Below, piece after piece: positions 32,980 through 44,728 of a stretch of 64,000 nt of DNA. The stretch comes from Diphasiastrum complanatum (Eukaryota; Streptophyta; Lycopodiopsida; Lycopodiales; Lycopodiaceae). The DNA lies in NCBI GenBank assembly GCA_029204225.1, contig CM055110.1:18533501-18597500 (forward strand), given 5' to 3'. The translations under genes and the position numbers were made by a program. The stretch's first letter is position 1; every line of letters begins with the position of its first letter. A model generated the notes under the pieces. That model was not told where the DNA came from. It saw only the letters and a list, made by a program, of their open reading frames with translations, and did not search any database.

Positions 32980-33700
32980 ACTTATGGCGCATCACAAGTG
33001 GCACAACTATTCCTTAATTTTTTTAGATTGCATGCGTTACTAAAGGAAAAGGTGTGTGAAAGAGATCAGAGATTTGCTAGACAGTTTTGGAAAGAGATAA
33101 TGGACAAAGTTAAAGACCAAGTTATTTTCTAGCACTGCATTCCATCTAGAGATCGATGGACAAACATAAAGAATGAATCAATGGCTGGAATGTTACTTGC
33201 AACATTTTATAGCAGATTTACAAACAAAATGTATTGATTGGTTGCATCTAGCTAAATCTAGTTACAATTCAACACCTCACATGTCTATTAGAATGACCTC
33301 TTTTTATGCATTTTATAGATGTGAACCAATAAAACCAATTGACATAGAATTAGCAAATGTAATAGTAGCAGCAATAGCATATGAGTTGCAGAATATTTTC
33401 AAGGTGGATCATGATCATATGCGAGAGGCTCAACAAAAGATGAAATATTATGTCGAGAAACTTTGGTCATTTCATGACTTCCACAAAGGCAATTACATAT
33501 ATTTATAATGACAACCTTACCATCAATCAGCATTGAATAAAACCCAAAGTGAGAAGTTATCTCCTCAATTTTATGGACAATTTCAAATCATCAAATGTGT
33601 GGAAAACTAACATATGAACTGGACCTACCAATCAAAACGAAAATGCACAATGTGTTCCATGTAAGTTTGTTAAATAGGCATACTAGAAGGACATTTTAGG
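32980..33700 (+). pseudogene. Ty3/gypsy integrase fragment
   Basis: The plus-strand reading has RDQRFARQFWKEIMDKVKDQ, then a frame change through a segment corresponding to the usual S-AYHPQTDGQTER stretch, then NQWLECYLQHF, WLHLAKSSYNSTPHMSIRMT and FYAFYRCEP. These are landmarks of the gypsy integrase core. Beyond a stop at 33506 another frame continues with LSPQFYGQFQIIKC and LDLPIKTKMHNVFHVSLLNR, the C-terminal integrase/chromo-associated block. The upstream catalytic DD pair, reverse transcriptase and gag are missing and no LTR was found. It is a fragment with at least three frame breaks. Confidence 0.85.
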
Positions 33701-35093
33701 ATTTTTTTTGGATTGTTTTTGTTGAGTTAGCATTAGTCGGCATTTCTGCCAACCAAAGCCATTCGAAAATTTTCCCAAGTATGTGACTCGATGTTTTTTA
33801 GACTTCAAGTCTTTTGGCATTTTTTCCGATTTCTGTTGTTCAATGTTTTTTGCTTTGTGCCGAACTCAGTGTATTTTTGTAGACTCAAGATTTTCACCAA
33901 CCAATGCCGATCGACTAGTATATTTTTGCAGATTGTGCCAAACTTCGTGTATTTTATGCAAGTTGTTTAGAAAACTTGAGTATTTCTACAAATTTGATAG
34001 GTCCTCCGCAAAGGAGAATTATGTGGGAATTTCACAAGTAATTGCTTGTTTAACTATATTCCCGCAAGCTAGGATCTTTCCATCCTCCAATCTTTTGACT
34101 AAGGATGAGATTTGATTTTGTCTCTTGGAATGGCAAAAGTTCATCCATCATACAATATGGTAACAATATTTTCCAATGTCTTTTCCATTCCTAGTGGAGA
34201 CAATAGCTTGAAGGGTCGTGGCACAATCGATAACAAGGACCTTGAAACCTACCTTGACTAGCAAATAAATCCAACGTCTACAATAATCGGCTGGGTGTCA
34301 AGTTGTCATTGATTAGAAGTTTTCATGAATAAACATCTTCTAGCCATTGACTTTAAGAATCTGGATTGAGCTAAAAAGCTAGAAGATGCTACCATGCACA
34401 TATTGCAAGTGCTTAGATTTTCTTTGTATTTTGGAGACACCTTCAAAAGCAAAATTTCAATGCAAAGTTAAAACCAAAAATTGTGTGAGCTTTCTATCAC
34501 AATTCTGAAGTGACATCAAATAAGAAGTTGACCCATAACACATGAAAATTCTGATGGAATATGCATGTGGATAGGTCACGACGGGCTGCCACATGGCACA
34601 TGCACAATTTGAACCTTAGAAATTTTTTATTATTATGAAATCACCTCTAAAATTATAATTTTCATGTAAATTTAAAACCATATTCTGTGTGCACCTTCTT
34701 ATCAGAATTCTCAAGCGACCTGCAAAAAGAATTATTCAGGTAGCACATGAAAATTTTAATGGAATGTGCATGCGAACAACTAATAATGCATGCCAAGCAA
34801 AATCTTAGAGTGGGTTCATGCCTCCCATCCCATGCATGAGAAAGGGCAACACGCCCTCCCTGCAGCCCCACGTGGAAATGTTTTAAGCCCCTCGCACTCT
34901 CGCGACTGAATCTTATGAGTGCATCTAGCCGGGTCAAAAGATGCTTCCTCTCCTCACACTTCAAAGTCCGCAGCCACGCATCCTCCATTAATCAATATAA
35001 TCGCATTTCTTCCTTCGAATCCTCTTCCTTACTTCTCACTCCCTCCACATATCATAGCATAGCATAACAGGAGGAACAACGAGAAGCAGAACA
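33701..35093. other. Gene-free spacer; possible promoter side of the 35.4 kb gene
   Basis: No coding family is seen. A segment with TCATGAAAATT.TGATGGAATATGCATG recurs twice (near 34540 and 34745), a diverged local duplication that also includes TTGTGTGAGC/TGTGTGCACC. C- and T-rich sequence occurs at 35005-35050 close to the conserved gene. A core promoter was not identified with confidence. Confidence 0.35.
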
Positions 35094-35438
35094 TTGAATG
35101 CAAATTCACATGCCTGCTGCTGCTGTTCATCTCCTTCGAGAAATCCTTCGCACACCAGGGAGATTCAGCTCAAATTATCCTTCGTGGGTCATTCACATTT
35201 TGCATGTTGTGTGATGATCTTTCATTGCACAGAAATTCATCGACTCAGCTCCACATTGAGACCAGAAAGTTTGGGTGAGAGAGCATGTTGTTTGAAGTGC
35301 CAGACGAGGAATATTTGGGAAGGATCAGGGATTGACAGGAGAAATTGAAAGGCCGAAATTGAGAGCTTACACAGGTTTCACTGTCGACAGAAGTTGTACT
35401 TTTGGCAGGTCTCTCTCTTTCCGTACTTGTTGTGGTTT

Positions 35439-35777
35439 ATGGCAAAGTATTCGGAAATTTTGGACCTAGGGGCCAGAATCGCAGCGAGGTTTCAGTCACA
35501 TTGTCCCCAGACGGCACGCATGTACTACAAGCCTCCGTCAGGTCACAAAGATGGGCATAATAAGCAGTCTTACTTTGGCTTTAAATACTCCATTTTCCAA
35601 TACGCTTCTGAGCTGCCAACATACGATGGAATGAGTACATACACAATATTCTTTGAATTATCGGATCCTTTCCAGCCAAATCATGTGTATGGACGTACTA
35701 GTGTGGCGTTGTTTGCTATCAATCTTCAGGAAAAGATCACGAGGGCCTGCTCCTCTGCTGAACCGATTGGTCATTGA
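35439..35777 (+). CDS. Short conserved plant protein of unknown function
   Basis: The ATG at 35439 opens a 112-residue protein beginning [18 protein letters not shown], followed by [14 protein letters not shown]. As I recall the plant protein families, an R-I-A-A-R-F[15 protein letters not shown] block near the N-terminus occurs in small uncharacterised proteins of many land plants; this is memory, not a search. The rest (residues 40-112) is less conserved. No signal peptide or membrane segment is visible. Sequence upstream ends in a possible splice acceptor (TTTTGGCAG at 35400-35408), so a 5' untranslated exon is possible. The start is chosen because the family block begins right after it. 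There are no neighbours to form a context. It is uninterrupted and may be functional. Confidence 0.6.
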   Translation: MAKYSEILDLGARIAARFQSHCPQTARMYYKPPSGHKDGHNKQSYFGFKYSIFQYASELPTYDGMSTYTIFFELSDPFQPNHVYGRTSVALFAINLQEKITRACSSAEPIGH

Positions 35778-36046
35778 AAATCATTTGCAAAATCACTATG
35801 TTGATAGATTGATCGATTCTTTTGTGCTTGAAAAGCTTCCTGGCTTTGAATACTTCTTTTCTGCTTAGTCACCCTAACACAAACCCATAAATATGAGAGT
35901 TGCTTTCTTCGAAACTGTACTCCAAAAGTTATGTGGAGTGCTTTTTAAGCTGTAAACATATTAAAAGGATTGACATTTTTCGGGTACTTTTGGCCGTACA
36001 GGGTCATTTGTTAAGTTGGTTTCTTCAAAAATGATGCCAAAAATCA

Positions 36047-36122
36047 AGCATCTAGACGCGTATTATTTAGACATCTCTACACATATTATTTAAACATCTT
36101 TACACGTATTATTTAAACATCA
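36047..36122. repeat. Tandem repeat, three copies of about 24 bp
   Basis: Units of GTATTATTTA(G/A)ACATCTCTACAC repeat three times with minor changes. Confidence 0.75.
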
Positions 36123-36189
36123 AAAGTTGTGATGTAATTTTTCAAGCAATGATTCTTTGAAATAACTTTATTCACTTAGTTGGTAAAAG

Positions 36190-36303
36190 AATTTTAGAGG
36201 ATACAAACCCTTTTATAGGTGAACAATTGGTGTGAACTTGTTGCAGAGTTTTAGAGAATACAAACCCTTTTATAGGTGAACAATTGGTGTGAACTTTTTG
36301 CAA
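36190..36303. repeat. Tandem duplication, unit about 57 bp
   Basis: Two copies of TTTTAGAG(G)ATACAAACCCTTTTATAGGTGAACAATTGGTGTGAACTT.TTGCA lie side by side, nearly identical. They are followed directly by the CT microsatellite. Confidence 0.9.
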
Positions 36304-36334
36304 GGGCTTTTCCATGGAAGATTCTATGCTTTCA

Positions 36335-36336
<2 letters not shown>

Positions 36337-36379
<43 letters not shown>
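36337..36379. repeat. (CT)n microsatellite, about 43 bp
   Basis: Uninterrupted CT dinucleotide run. Confidence 0.95.
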
Positions 36380-36381
<2 letters not shown>

Positions 36382-36521
36382 ACATGACTGAAAGGCACTT
36401 TTACGGCCCAATGTGATGTTTTCCATGTACCAACTGAATTCACATTTTCCAAGTGGTGAATGCACAATCTTTGCAATGTACTAGTCTCATGTGTGAGTTA
36501 TTTCCATGCATGCACATGCAC

Positions 36522-36548
36522 GCACACACACACACACACACACACACA
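36522..36548. repeat. (CA)n microsatellite, about 27 bp
   Basis: CA dinucleotide run preceded by GCATGCACATGCACG. Confidence 0.95.
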
Positions 36549-38290
36549 GTTCATACACATGAGAGTTTGTTTGAAGCTCAAACAACTTCAACAAATGACT
36601 ACAAGAATACTCAACCAGGAAAAGTAGTCCATGCACTTCATCGACAATGTTCTGTTTTGAAGCAAATGGAACACATTATAGGGCTACATTCGTGATCCAG
36701 CAAAAGATCCATCTTCTCAACAGGATGGAATATTCGCGACAACACCACCACCGCCATCATCAATAAGCAGTTCGTTTCACGTAAGCGATACAATATTCAC
36801 GCTTTTACAATTGCCTCACCATCACCATCACATCATCAATAAAATGGCAGCTTGTACTAGTGAAGGGTTGTCAAGTCAAATAAAAGGAAAATGATATGTG
36901 CAAATCGACGCAGATGACCAGTGTTTCTACCAACGCCAACAACAATGCTTCATTGGAAAATGTACATTGAGCAATGGTCGCCCATACTACCGCTATTGTA
37001 CATCATCTATTCGATCACTTGCGGAGGCCACAAAAAGCACAAGTCATCAACAAGCGAAATCCCATAGGCCTACGCAAACAAAAGGAACCTCACGTCAATC
37101 AGAGATTGAAGTTATGAGCACACAACCTCAATGACAAAACTATTTTCAAAGACGAGCAATGATAATTCCGTGGAGAATTGTACAAAGAGCATTGGTTATA
37201 GTGGACAGATATGGAAAATCACACAAGACTCATCTCATTCCTTTTTTCTATCCATTCGTTCCCTCATGTTCCACCATATACTACATCTTGAAGCTTCATC
37301 TTACTTCCCCCATCCTTGTCTCAATTCCTCATTCCCCCCCGATGGATCAATCTGAACTTGCTCTCGTTTATCAACTACAGTACTTCGTGAAGCAAACAAA
37401 TCTACGACATGTACAACATACCACTGATATAGTTCAGCGCTTGAAGCAACAAAATCAAGGATGTTAGAGGTTCTCAACAATGATTATGAGCCATGTCTTA
37501 AGTTCTCAAAAAAAAAAAAATTGACAAGTTAACAATTTGTTGACGATTCAAATGAAAAAAAAAAAAACAGAGGTCACACACGTCTCTATACATTCACGAC
37601 TACTTCAAGAGCTCTCGAACTCCGTGATGAATTCAAACAGCTACAAGAAATGTCAAATGGAAATCTCTGCTGACAAAAGTGCCTTCAAAAGACAGTAATG
37701 AGCAAAGGAATTTTGATCCATCCAGCCACTTCCATGTATCCACCTTCATCACTTCCGAGATTACAACACCCCCTATGTTATGTCCATGGCCAGTAAGTAG
37801 GATTCAGTATACTCCTAGTCTTGGATACATGGTACTCCAGTAAATCAAGCTGTTACCACGTCATATTGGATGTGACTCGAAAGTAATTAATATCCTTGTG
37901 AGGCCCAGAACACACTAAATGGAGTTTAGACAAGGTATGAGACAATGTATGCATGTGTAGAGTTATCAATAGCAATTCTATGAATAGTTGGTCCATGCTT
38001 AGGACTCTAATCTAGGTGAATCTATGTATAGGGAACTTAGGGCTATGCATGGCTATGTGCCCAAGTTGCTTTTGGCTCTATATATTGAGGCCAAACTCGC
38101 CCTACTCCTCATTGTGATCATTGATTCATTGCCAGGGTTTCACTCTACCTTCATGCTTCTTATTCCTTGGCTTGGGGGTGAAGCTTCTAGAGTTGATTAG
38201 TTGCATCTACTTGGTTGAATGGTTGCTCCATAGTGTGTTTTCTATTGTGTTTTATCTTGTAAGTAGGATCTTAGAGAGCTTCCCTTATAT
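36549..38290. other. Gene-free region
   Basis: No supported gene. Small open frames near 36898-37467 lack recognisable domains. Two A-runs (37510-37520 and 37556-37567) occur in an AT-rich patch. Confidence 0.35.
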
Positions 38291-38302
38291 TGGTATCATA
38301 GC
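38291..38302 (+). promoter_or_regulatory. Primer-binding-site variant of an uncharacterised LTR element
   Basis: TGGTATCATAGC differs from the plant initiator-tRNA-Met PBS by one base (T for G). A sequence starting TGTGAGGCCC near 37897 could be the LTR start, but the base pair just before the PBS is not CA and no second LTR was found. Confidence 0.4.
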
Positions 38303-40480
38303 AAGGCTTATGAAGATTAGAGAACATGGAGAAGGGCTACCTTTCATTGAAATTTTGGATTGGATCATTGGAATTCTCTTCCAAGGTGGATAGAAAGTGT
38401 GCAAGTGGGTGTACTATCCTAGTTTCAATGTGCATGTTGCTAAGATCCATTACTCTTGGAATTCTTTGTGGTTTTATGGAGAATTGTTCTTGAAGGCCAA
38501 TTTGTGATGCTTTTTTGGAGCTTTTTCTTGTGTAGATCAAAACTTTGGTAGATCTGAATTTTCCAGAAAGTGTACTTTTGTTTTAGGATTCATTAATGAT
38601 GAAATTAATGATGCATGCCGGCTCTTTCCAATGATTTATAATTCTAGGCTATGTTTTGGTCAAAATTGCTTGGTTTTTCATGCTTTTTGGCACAAAATAG
38701 ATAGTAAGAACCAAAATCCAGCAAGATCAGACCAATTAGATGATTATAGTTCTTAAAATTTCTTTCATGTGTTAGAGAAAGAGTTGTATGTCATGAATTT
38801 CCACTTTATTGGAATGAAAAAACCGGAAAATAGCCAAAAATCATCATTTTTGCTTGTTTTTTCATAAAGTTGGATAGTAGGTGGCTGTAAAACACCATGT
38901 AGATCTTGTAAAGAGGTGGACCAAAGTCTTTTGAAGCTTTCCCTGAAGTTAGAACCAAGTATTCCAGCAATTGAACTTGTAGGAAGTCAAAAAAGTTCAA
39001 AAAATGACCATTTTTGGTGATTTTTGAGGGGTGGATCTCTCCAAATCCATAAGGATATCATTTTGATATTATTTACAGCATGATTAGCATTCCTTTTTAC
39101 CTTCCCAGCAAGCTATCATACCTGTGAATTGATGGTTGGTGGCTTATGCACCATCTCCATCAAGTTTGAAGCTATTTTGACTTCTACAGAATCAAGAAAT
39201 CTTTGTTCTCAGCCTATACTGCATCTTAGGATCAATATGAATGCTTCATGGAAGTCTAATTGATTTTTTAAGACTGTTGGTAGCATCAATTTTGGGCTGG
39301 AATGAGTGTTTGCATGTTTTTGCATGATTTTTTCTTGTGGAAGTGCACCCTACTACAGATTTTCTGACACTCTGATCTTGCACATGTGAAGCCTAGGTGG
39401 TAGGCTGATGTGGCAAGCATCTTGTTGACTTGATCTCCATCTATATTGAGCTTTATAGAACCCAATTTGGTGTCTTGTAGCCAAAGTTATAATCATCTGA
39501 AGTTTTGCAATTTTGTGAGTAAAATTGGCAAAATTTGAAATTGTTCTGATTGCATGCCAGTCATTTCCCTAATTTGTAGTACTGTGCTTGCATGAATTAG
39601 TTGCATGCTGATTCTCAGAGTGATTCTGATATGCATGAGGGATTTATAATCGATTTGAGTAGTCATACGCATGTACTCTGACAGTTGGGTAACAAATCAG
39701 TGTTAATGATTGACAAATTCTGTAAAACTGAAGTTTACGTAAAAAAATTCCGAAATGACATTTTGTGATTGATATAGTGTGCTTTGCATGCCAGTTTGAC
39801 ATTGGGTTAGTAACATTAGGATCAGACAGTGTTTCGATTTTTTCGATTTCGATTGTCTTTTTGTACTAACAGTATTTTCGTCAGAATTTTCGAATTATGT
39901 AAAATAAAACAAAATTTGAGTTTCCAAAAAAGTCAAAATTTTAGTCTTTTTTTCGTTATCTATGGAATCAGTTTAGATTAGTGAATTGATTAAACTGAGT
40001 TTATCATTCAGAATTGGTCACAGTGTTTTGTCTAAGTCTAAATTATTTTTCGGTGATAGATAAGTTATAATTGGCAAAAGAAACCACAATGAAATTGTCG
40101 ACAGGATTTACTATACTGTCATTTTTAACTTTTTGAGCTGAGAACTCCTAGACTAAAAGTTAAAATTTGATTTTTTTTTTTTTCCTTTTTTGTTGAATCT
40201 CAATTTGATTAAAATTTGAAATCAGTTACTTGTCTGATAGTTTTCTAATTGATGTTGATCGCTAGAAATCAGTCAAGTGAACGTTTGTGCAAGATACTCG
40301 TCAAATTTGATTTAAAATCGTCAAACAATATGGAATGACTAGATTAAATGAGTGGCAATAGTATTCTTTATCTAGACAGTAAATCTGACATGATACGGTT
40401 TAAGAATTACTAAAATCCTATGGATGGGATTTCCATTCATGTAATTTCATATTCTATGTTTGGATAGCTTCTGTCAATAT
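38303..40480. other. AT-rich gene-free region
   Basis: About 2.2 kb without domains. It may be the internal non-coding part of an LTR element starting at the PBS variant at 38291, since it runs into the dispersed repeat at 40481-41857 without a visible boundary. Confidence 0.35.
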
Positions 40481-41857
40481 TAACGGAGTAATGCCAAACC
40501 AGTCAATAAAAAGAAGAAACAGTCCAATTTTATTGAAAAATTTGTAATAATAGAAATTACATAACTGATTTCATTTCTAGTAAAATCCTATGGTGAATTA
40601 TATTCAGACCAGACTAGTACGGTTTCACATACTAGTAAATGATTTTTGATATATCAGATATTTAGCTCCGGTATAGGACATAAATGAAATTATTTAGGAC
40701 TTTTTCCTACAGTAATTAATTTTTAAACATTTACTAATGTCGTTATGTCTTCTTGGTATCTTAATTGAAATAGATTTTGAAGGAACTAAAAATTCTGAAA
40801 GAAGAAGAGTGGACATCTGAGGTAGTAAGTGTGATCAAAAAATGTATTTCACAGTTAGGATTTCAGTAATCCTTGTAAATAATTGCTTAATATTGGTTAT
40901 TAATTTCCTGGATAGAGTTCATTCAGTTGAATTCGTAACGGATATCTTTGTACATTGAGTTATCCACAGTTTTGGTGTCAATTGTGATGTTAGAATTGGA
41001 ATCTGATACGTGAATTACATTGGATCTGTTAGTTGACAGAAGCTTGTTCCTAGATTTGATGCATCAGTAGGGGTTTGAAGCTTATTCATTAACCATAAAA
41101 GATCAGATTGTAATGTGGAACCATGTTAATTCTTTTGTTTATATCACAGGATCGGATGTGAATTCGTAGTATCCATCTCATAGGGATGCCAGTCATCCGA
41201 ATAAATGGATTCTCCAATGTTTTGAAAACAAGAGATAATATCCTATAGTGATTATAGGACAACTAGATGATCAACGGATCTCTAGAATATCAGATAAGGC
41301 GGTCAAGGGTTTTCTGGAAGGAAAAACTGATGGTATGGGACATCAGTAATTTTGGAAAGGAAATTTTAGGACTGTAAAGATCTTATGATCAATGGTGTGT
41401 TTTAGTACCTAGTCGCGATATGGGAAAGAAGAAAACCATTCGATCAAATGTGGGGTATTTTGGAAAATTTTGAGATTTAATCTAGATCCTAATATGGTAT
41501 CTCACTATTTACAAAATCAGAGGCCCTCAAATCTATTTCTCACTTTTTTAATTAATCCTTTACTTCTTAATAATTTCTTGAATATAAGATATCAGACTGA
41601 TTTATATGATTCTTTCCAGCATCAAATTATTCTTCTGAAAGATTGTTATGTCAGATAAATTACTACTTGTGTGAATAGACTTGGAATTCAGATAAATTCT
41701 AAGGTTAAAATGTTTCAATGTCTTAAACCTAGAATATCTTTGTTTCATAAATGGATTTTGATGGAATAGTATTTTCTATCACTTAGATTGAAAATATTTG
41801 AAAAAAAAAGTCTTGTTTGTAATGAAGTGAATCCTTTGGTGGAAGCACTTATTACTG
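40481..41857. repeat. AT-rich dispersed repeat, copy B (inverted relative to 21609-22960)
   Basis: The reverse complement of this stretch matches 21609-22960 throughout (see that entry). It ends near 41857 (CTTATTACTG on the plus strand), where the RNase H end of a copia remnant starts. The junction is abrupt. Confidence 0.8.
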
Positions 41858-43236
41858 ACCCGAATCACATGATATTTGATAGCCATGTGTTTCGTTTTTG
41901 AGTGAAATACAGGATCTTTCATAGGATAGATTGTTGAAGTGTTATTTATTAACAAGACATAAGGTTCAGAAATAGATTCATCAAATTCTTCCAACATCTA
42001 TTTGATCCAGATCAGCTGGTTTGCCATCTTGGCTGCTGCTACATATGTTGCTTCACAGGAATATTGAGCTATTGTTGTTTGATTCTTGATTATCTTTCGT
42101 CCTCCATTGCCTGAATCCAACAATCTTTATCTGGTCCATCAACAGCTTCCTTGAATGTTTGAAGTTCGTCAGAGAAACTACAAAATTTGATAGTTGTATT
42201 AAAAACATCCTAACCATACCTTTCTGGTGGTTTTCGTTGTCTATCAGTTCTTCTCACAGGTGGTTTCGAGTTCAATTTTTGCAGGTTTTGAGTTCGATTC
42301 TGATTCAAACTTTTCTGTTGGAATTCGAATCGAGTCTGTTAGGCACTCGATCTTGACCTCCCTCTAAATTTGGTAATTCTCTTTCATCTTCTGCTTGTTT
42401 TTCTTCTGTTGTCATTGGTAGCTCATAATAGTTTTTGAGAATTTCATAGCCGACTAGATCACTGCTGCTATGTATTTCGTCTCATCAAATTTAACATCTT
42501 GAACAACTTTTATCTTGCCAGTTTCGGGCACATAAACACGATAATATGATGAATGTAACTCGAATCCTACCAGAAAACCTTGTTCTGTCTTTTCATCGAG
42601 TTTCTTTCTCATTTATCCGGTATGTGCATATACACTACGCATCCGAATGTCCGAACATGTGCAAGATTTGGCTTCGATTTCCACCATATCTCATGAGGAG
42701 TTTTATTCGGTATTCGAGATTTCAGAATACGATTCTGAAGATAATTTGATGAAGCCACTACTTCTGCCCGTAACTATTTTGGTGCTTTCACATGAGCCAT
42801 CATACACTTTGTAGCTTCCATAAGTGTACGATTTCTTCGTTCAACTATTCCATTGTTCTGAGGTGTGTAAGATGTAGTCTTTGTATGCATAATACCTCGA
42901 TCAGTACAGTAAGCTTTGAATTTGTTGGAAATGTACTCACCTCCATGATCTGTGCGAATCTGCTTCAGCTTATTGCCATGTCTACCTCTCAACCCAATTC
43001 GAATACTCAACGAATTACTCGAAGGCTTCAGATTTAGTATGTATAAAGTATACTACAGCGAACTTGCTGAAGTCATCAATAAACGTAATAAAGTACATTG
43101 CATCACCCAACGACAATACTCCGAATTTGTAACGATTGGCTATGCCCAACATAAAAACCTTTCTTTCTCTCGCCCGAGTTCTATGTCGTGAGCATAAGAT
43201 CTTCTCTTTCACTCGCCCGTGCTCAGCATAAAACAC
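41858..43236 (-). pseudogene. Ty1/copia remnant: integrase and RNase H end
   Basis: Minus-strand order: FITFIDDFSKFAVVYFIHTKS (about 43130-43060), then the RTDHGGEYISNKFKAYC block with the integrase aspartate, TPQNNGIVERRNRTLME, then a frame change into LQNRILKSRIPNKTPHEIWW and FGCVVYVHIPD, in a reading with several stops. Further down, at 41997-41860, comes the RNase H end (YVLLINNTSTIYPMKDPVFHSKTKHMAIKYH). Reverse transcriptase is missing. The DNTSAV motif is degenerate (NNTSTIY). It is the same subfamily as the fragments at 5331-6237 and 24529-25374. Confidence 0.8.
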
Positions 43237-43995
43237 GGGCGAGCGAAAGAGGAGATCTTATGCTCAACATAACATAACTGCGTTGAGTGAGAAGGCACGC
43301 TATGCTCAGCATAGAACTCAACAGAGAGGAAAGTAATATCTTATGTTGAGCATAACATAAGCTCGTAAAGATTGAGGAGATGTTATGCTCAGCATAGAAC
43401 TCGGGCAAGAGGTAGAAAGGTTTTTATGCTAAGCATAGCCAACCATTGCAAAATAAAACAACATTCTATGCTCAACATAGAATTAAAAAGAAACTAAACT
43501 TTTCTCCTAGGATTATTACAGCACAACATCGGTCTATGCTATGCTAAGCATAAGATTTTTATTATTAATTTATTTAAACAAATTAAACCTTTGTAATACT
43601 ATGTTGAGCATAGAGAAAGAGTTTCAAAAAATAAACAATTACAAATATTACCTGGACAAAAATTGGATCAACATCTTTGATGACCGCAACCATGTCAAGT
43701 TTACCAACCCTAACCTTGCTTTTATAGCAAAGCCTAACCCTAATTCTAGCCCTAACCCTAATCCTAATTCTAACCTTTTAACATTTAAGAGATGTCTTTT
43801 GTAGGTGGAAATTATCTTTGTTATTGTTGATTTTATGTTAAATGTGGTCTTTGTGAATTTCAGTGTTTAGTTATATTGGTGTTGGCATAGTGTGTTTAAC
43901 TCTTTTTATGACTAGCATAGCATAATATAAAAATTTTGTTTGTTGTGAAATTTTTATGTGCATATTTTTATTTTTTTCTATGCTTGGCATAGGAA
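43140..43995. repeat. Array of TATGCTnAGCATA palindromes
   Basis: At least ten copies of the palindromic word TATGCT(C/A)AGCATA or half-sites (TATGCTCAACATA, TATGTTGAGCATA, CTATGCTTGGCATAGG) occur, mostly between 43140 and 43620 and again at 43905-43995. Some sit beside CTCGCCCG/CGGGCGAG, which is itself inverted within 43172-43250. Such palindromic arrays are common near the ends of DNA transposons. No transposase is adjacent. Confidence 0.65.
43706..43780. repeat. Degenerate telomere-like CCCTAA repeats
   Basis: About eight diverged copies of (A/C)CCCTAA(C/T) occur in 75 bp. Plant telomeres are usually CCCTAAA, so this is interstitial and degenerate, possibly arising by chance. Confidence 0.5.
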
Positions 43996-44069
43996 TAAGA
44001 AACAAAATTTTTATATTTTTGAGATGGCAAGTAGTTCTTCTTCTATTCATGTAGTTGTAACTCAGTACA

Positions 44070-44716
44070 TGTGAAAAGTTGTCAACATTTCCTAGCTAGT
44101 TTGAGGCCTGAATTGGCAATTTTTGTACATAGTTTTGGATCTAGCCTTTCACACATGTGAAAGAGGCCTAGATACTTTTATTTTAGTATATATTTCATAT
44201 TAAAGAAGTCCCAAACTTCAGGACCTTCAAAATGACACCAAAATCATGTTATTTGGACATATAGACCAAAACTGGCTATTTTAGGCTACTGGTGCCCTAA
44301 AATTGGGTCCTAGGTTCTAGAGAGAGGAGAGAGAGTCATCTCTCTCACCTATATTAGGCTGAAATTAGTGGAGAACAGGTTGGAGAAACTTATTGTATTG
44401 TTGAGAGAGATCAATAGATCATTGTCACAGTTTCTTCCTCCATTGAGAGCATTGCTTTGTGTATTGTCTTCAATTTTTTGTGTATGATCTTAAGAGAAGT
44501 GGTAGGCTGCTGTTGTAGGGCTAGTATGATGTTGTTTTTGGCTGCCATCAGTACCTTTTATTAGTTTCTTTTGTCTCTTTAATGCTTTGTCAAGTTCATG
44601 TGTATCAAAGGTAGCATTAGAATGCTTTGCCATTTCTAGCTTTTGTAGCTTGTTGTGCAAAGATCTTAGCCAAGTATTTTGGGAGTTTGGATCCATTCAA
44701 GAACCACTTATTCACA
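44070..44716 (+). repeat. 5' LTR of the 44.1-50.1 kb copia element
   Basis: 647 bp, TGTGAAAAGTTG to TTCACA. The first 256 bp match 49800-50055 closely (one gap of about 6 bases near 44155), which fixes the LTR start; the PBS fixes its end. Confidence 0.9.
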
Positions 44717-44728
44717 TGGTATCAGAGC
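44717..44728 (+). promoter_or_regulatory. Primer-binding site
   Basis: TGGTATCAGAGC follows the CA end of the LTR directly, a perfect initiator tRNA-Met type site. Confidence 0.95.

Noticed and set aside
36898-37467. Two small plus-strand frames as genes
   Set aside because: Gln/His-rich and without similarity or splice context; likely chance.
38100-38400. A 90-codon plus-strand frame at 38121-38393 as a membrane protein
   Set aside because: Hydrophobic by AT-rich composition; it spans the PBS variant at 38291 and has no recognisable family.
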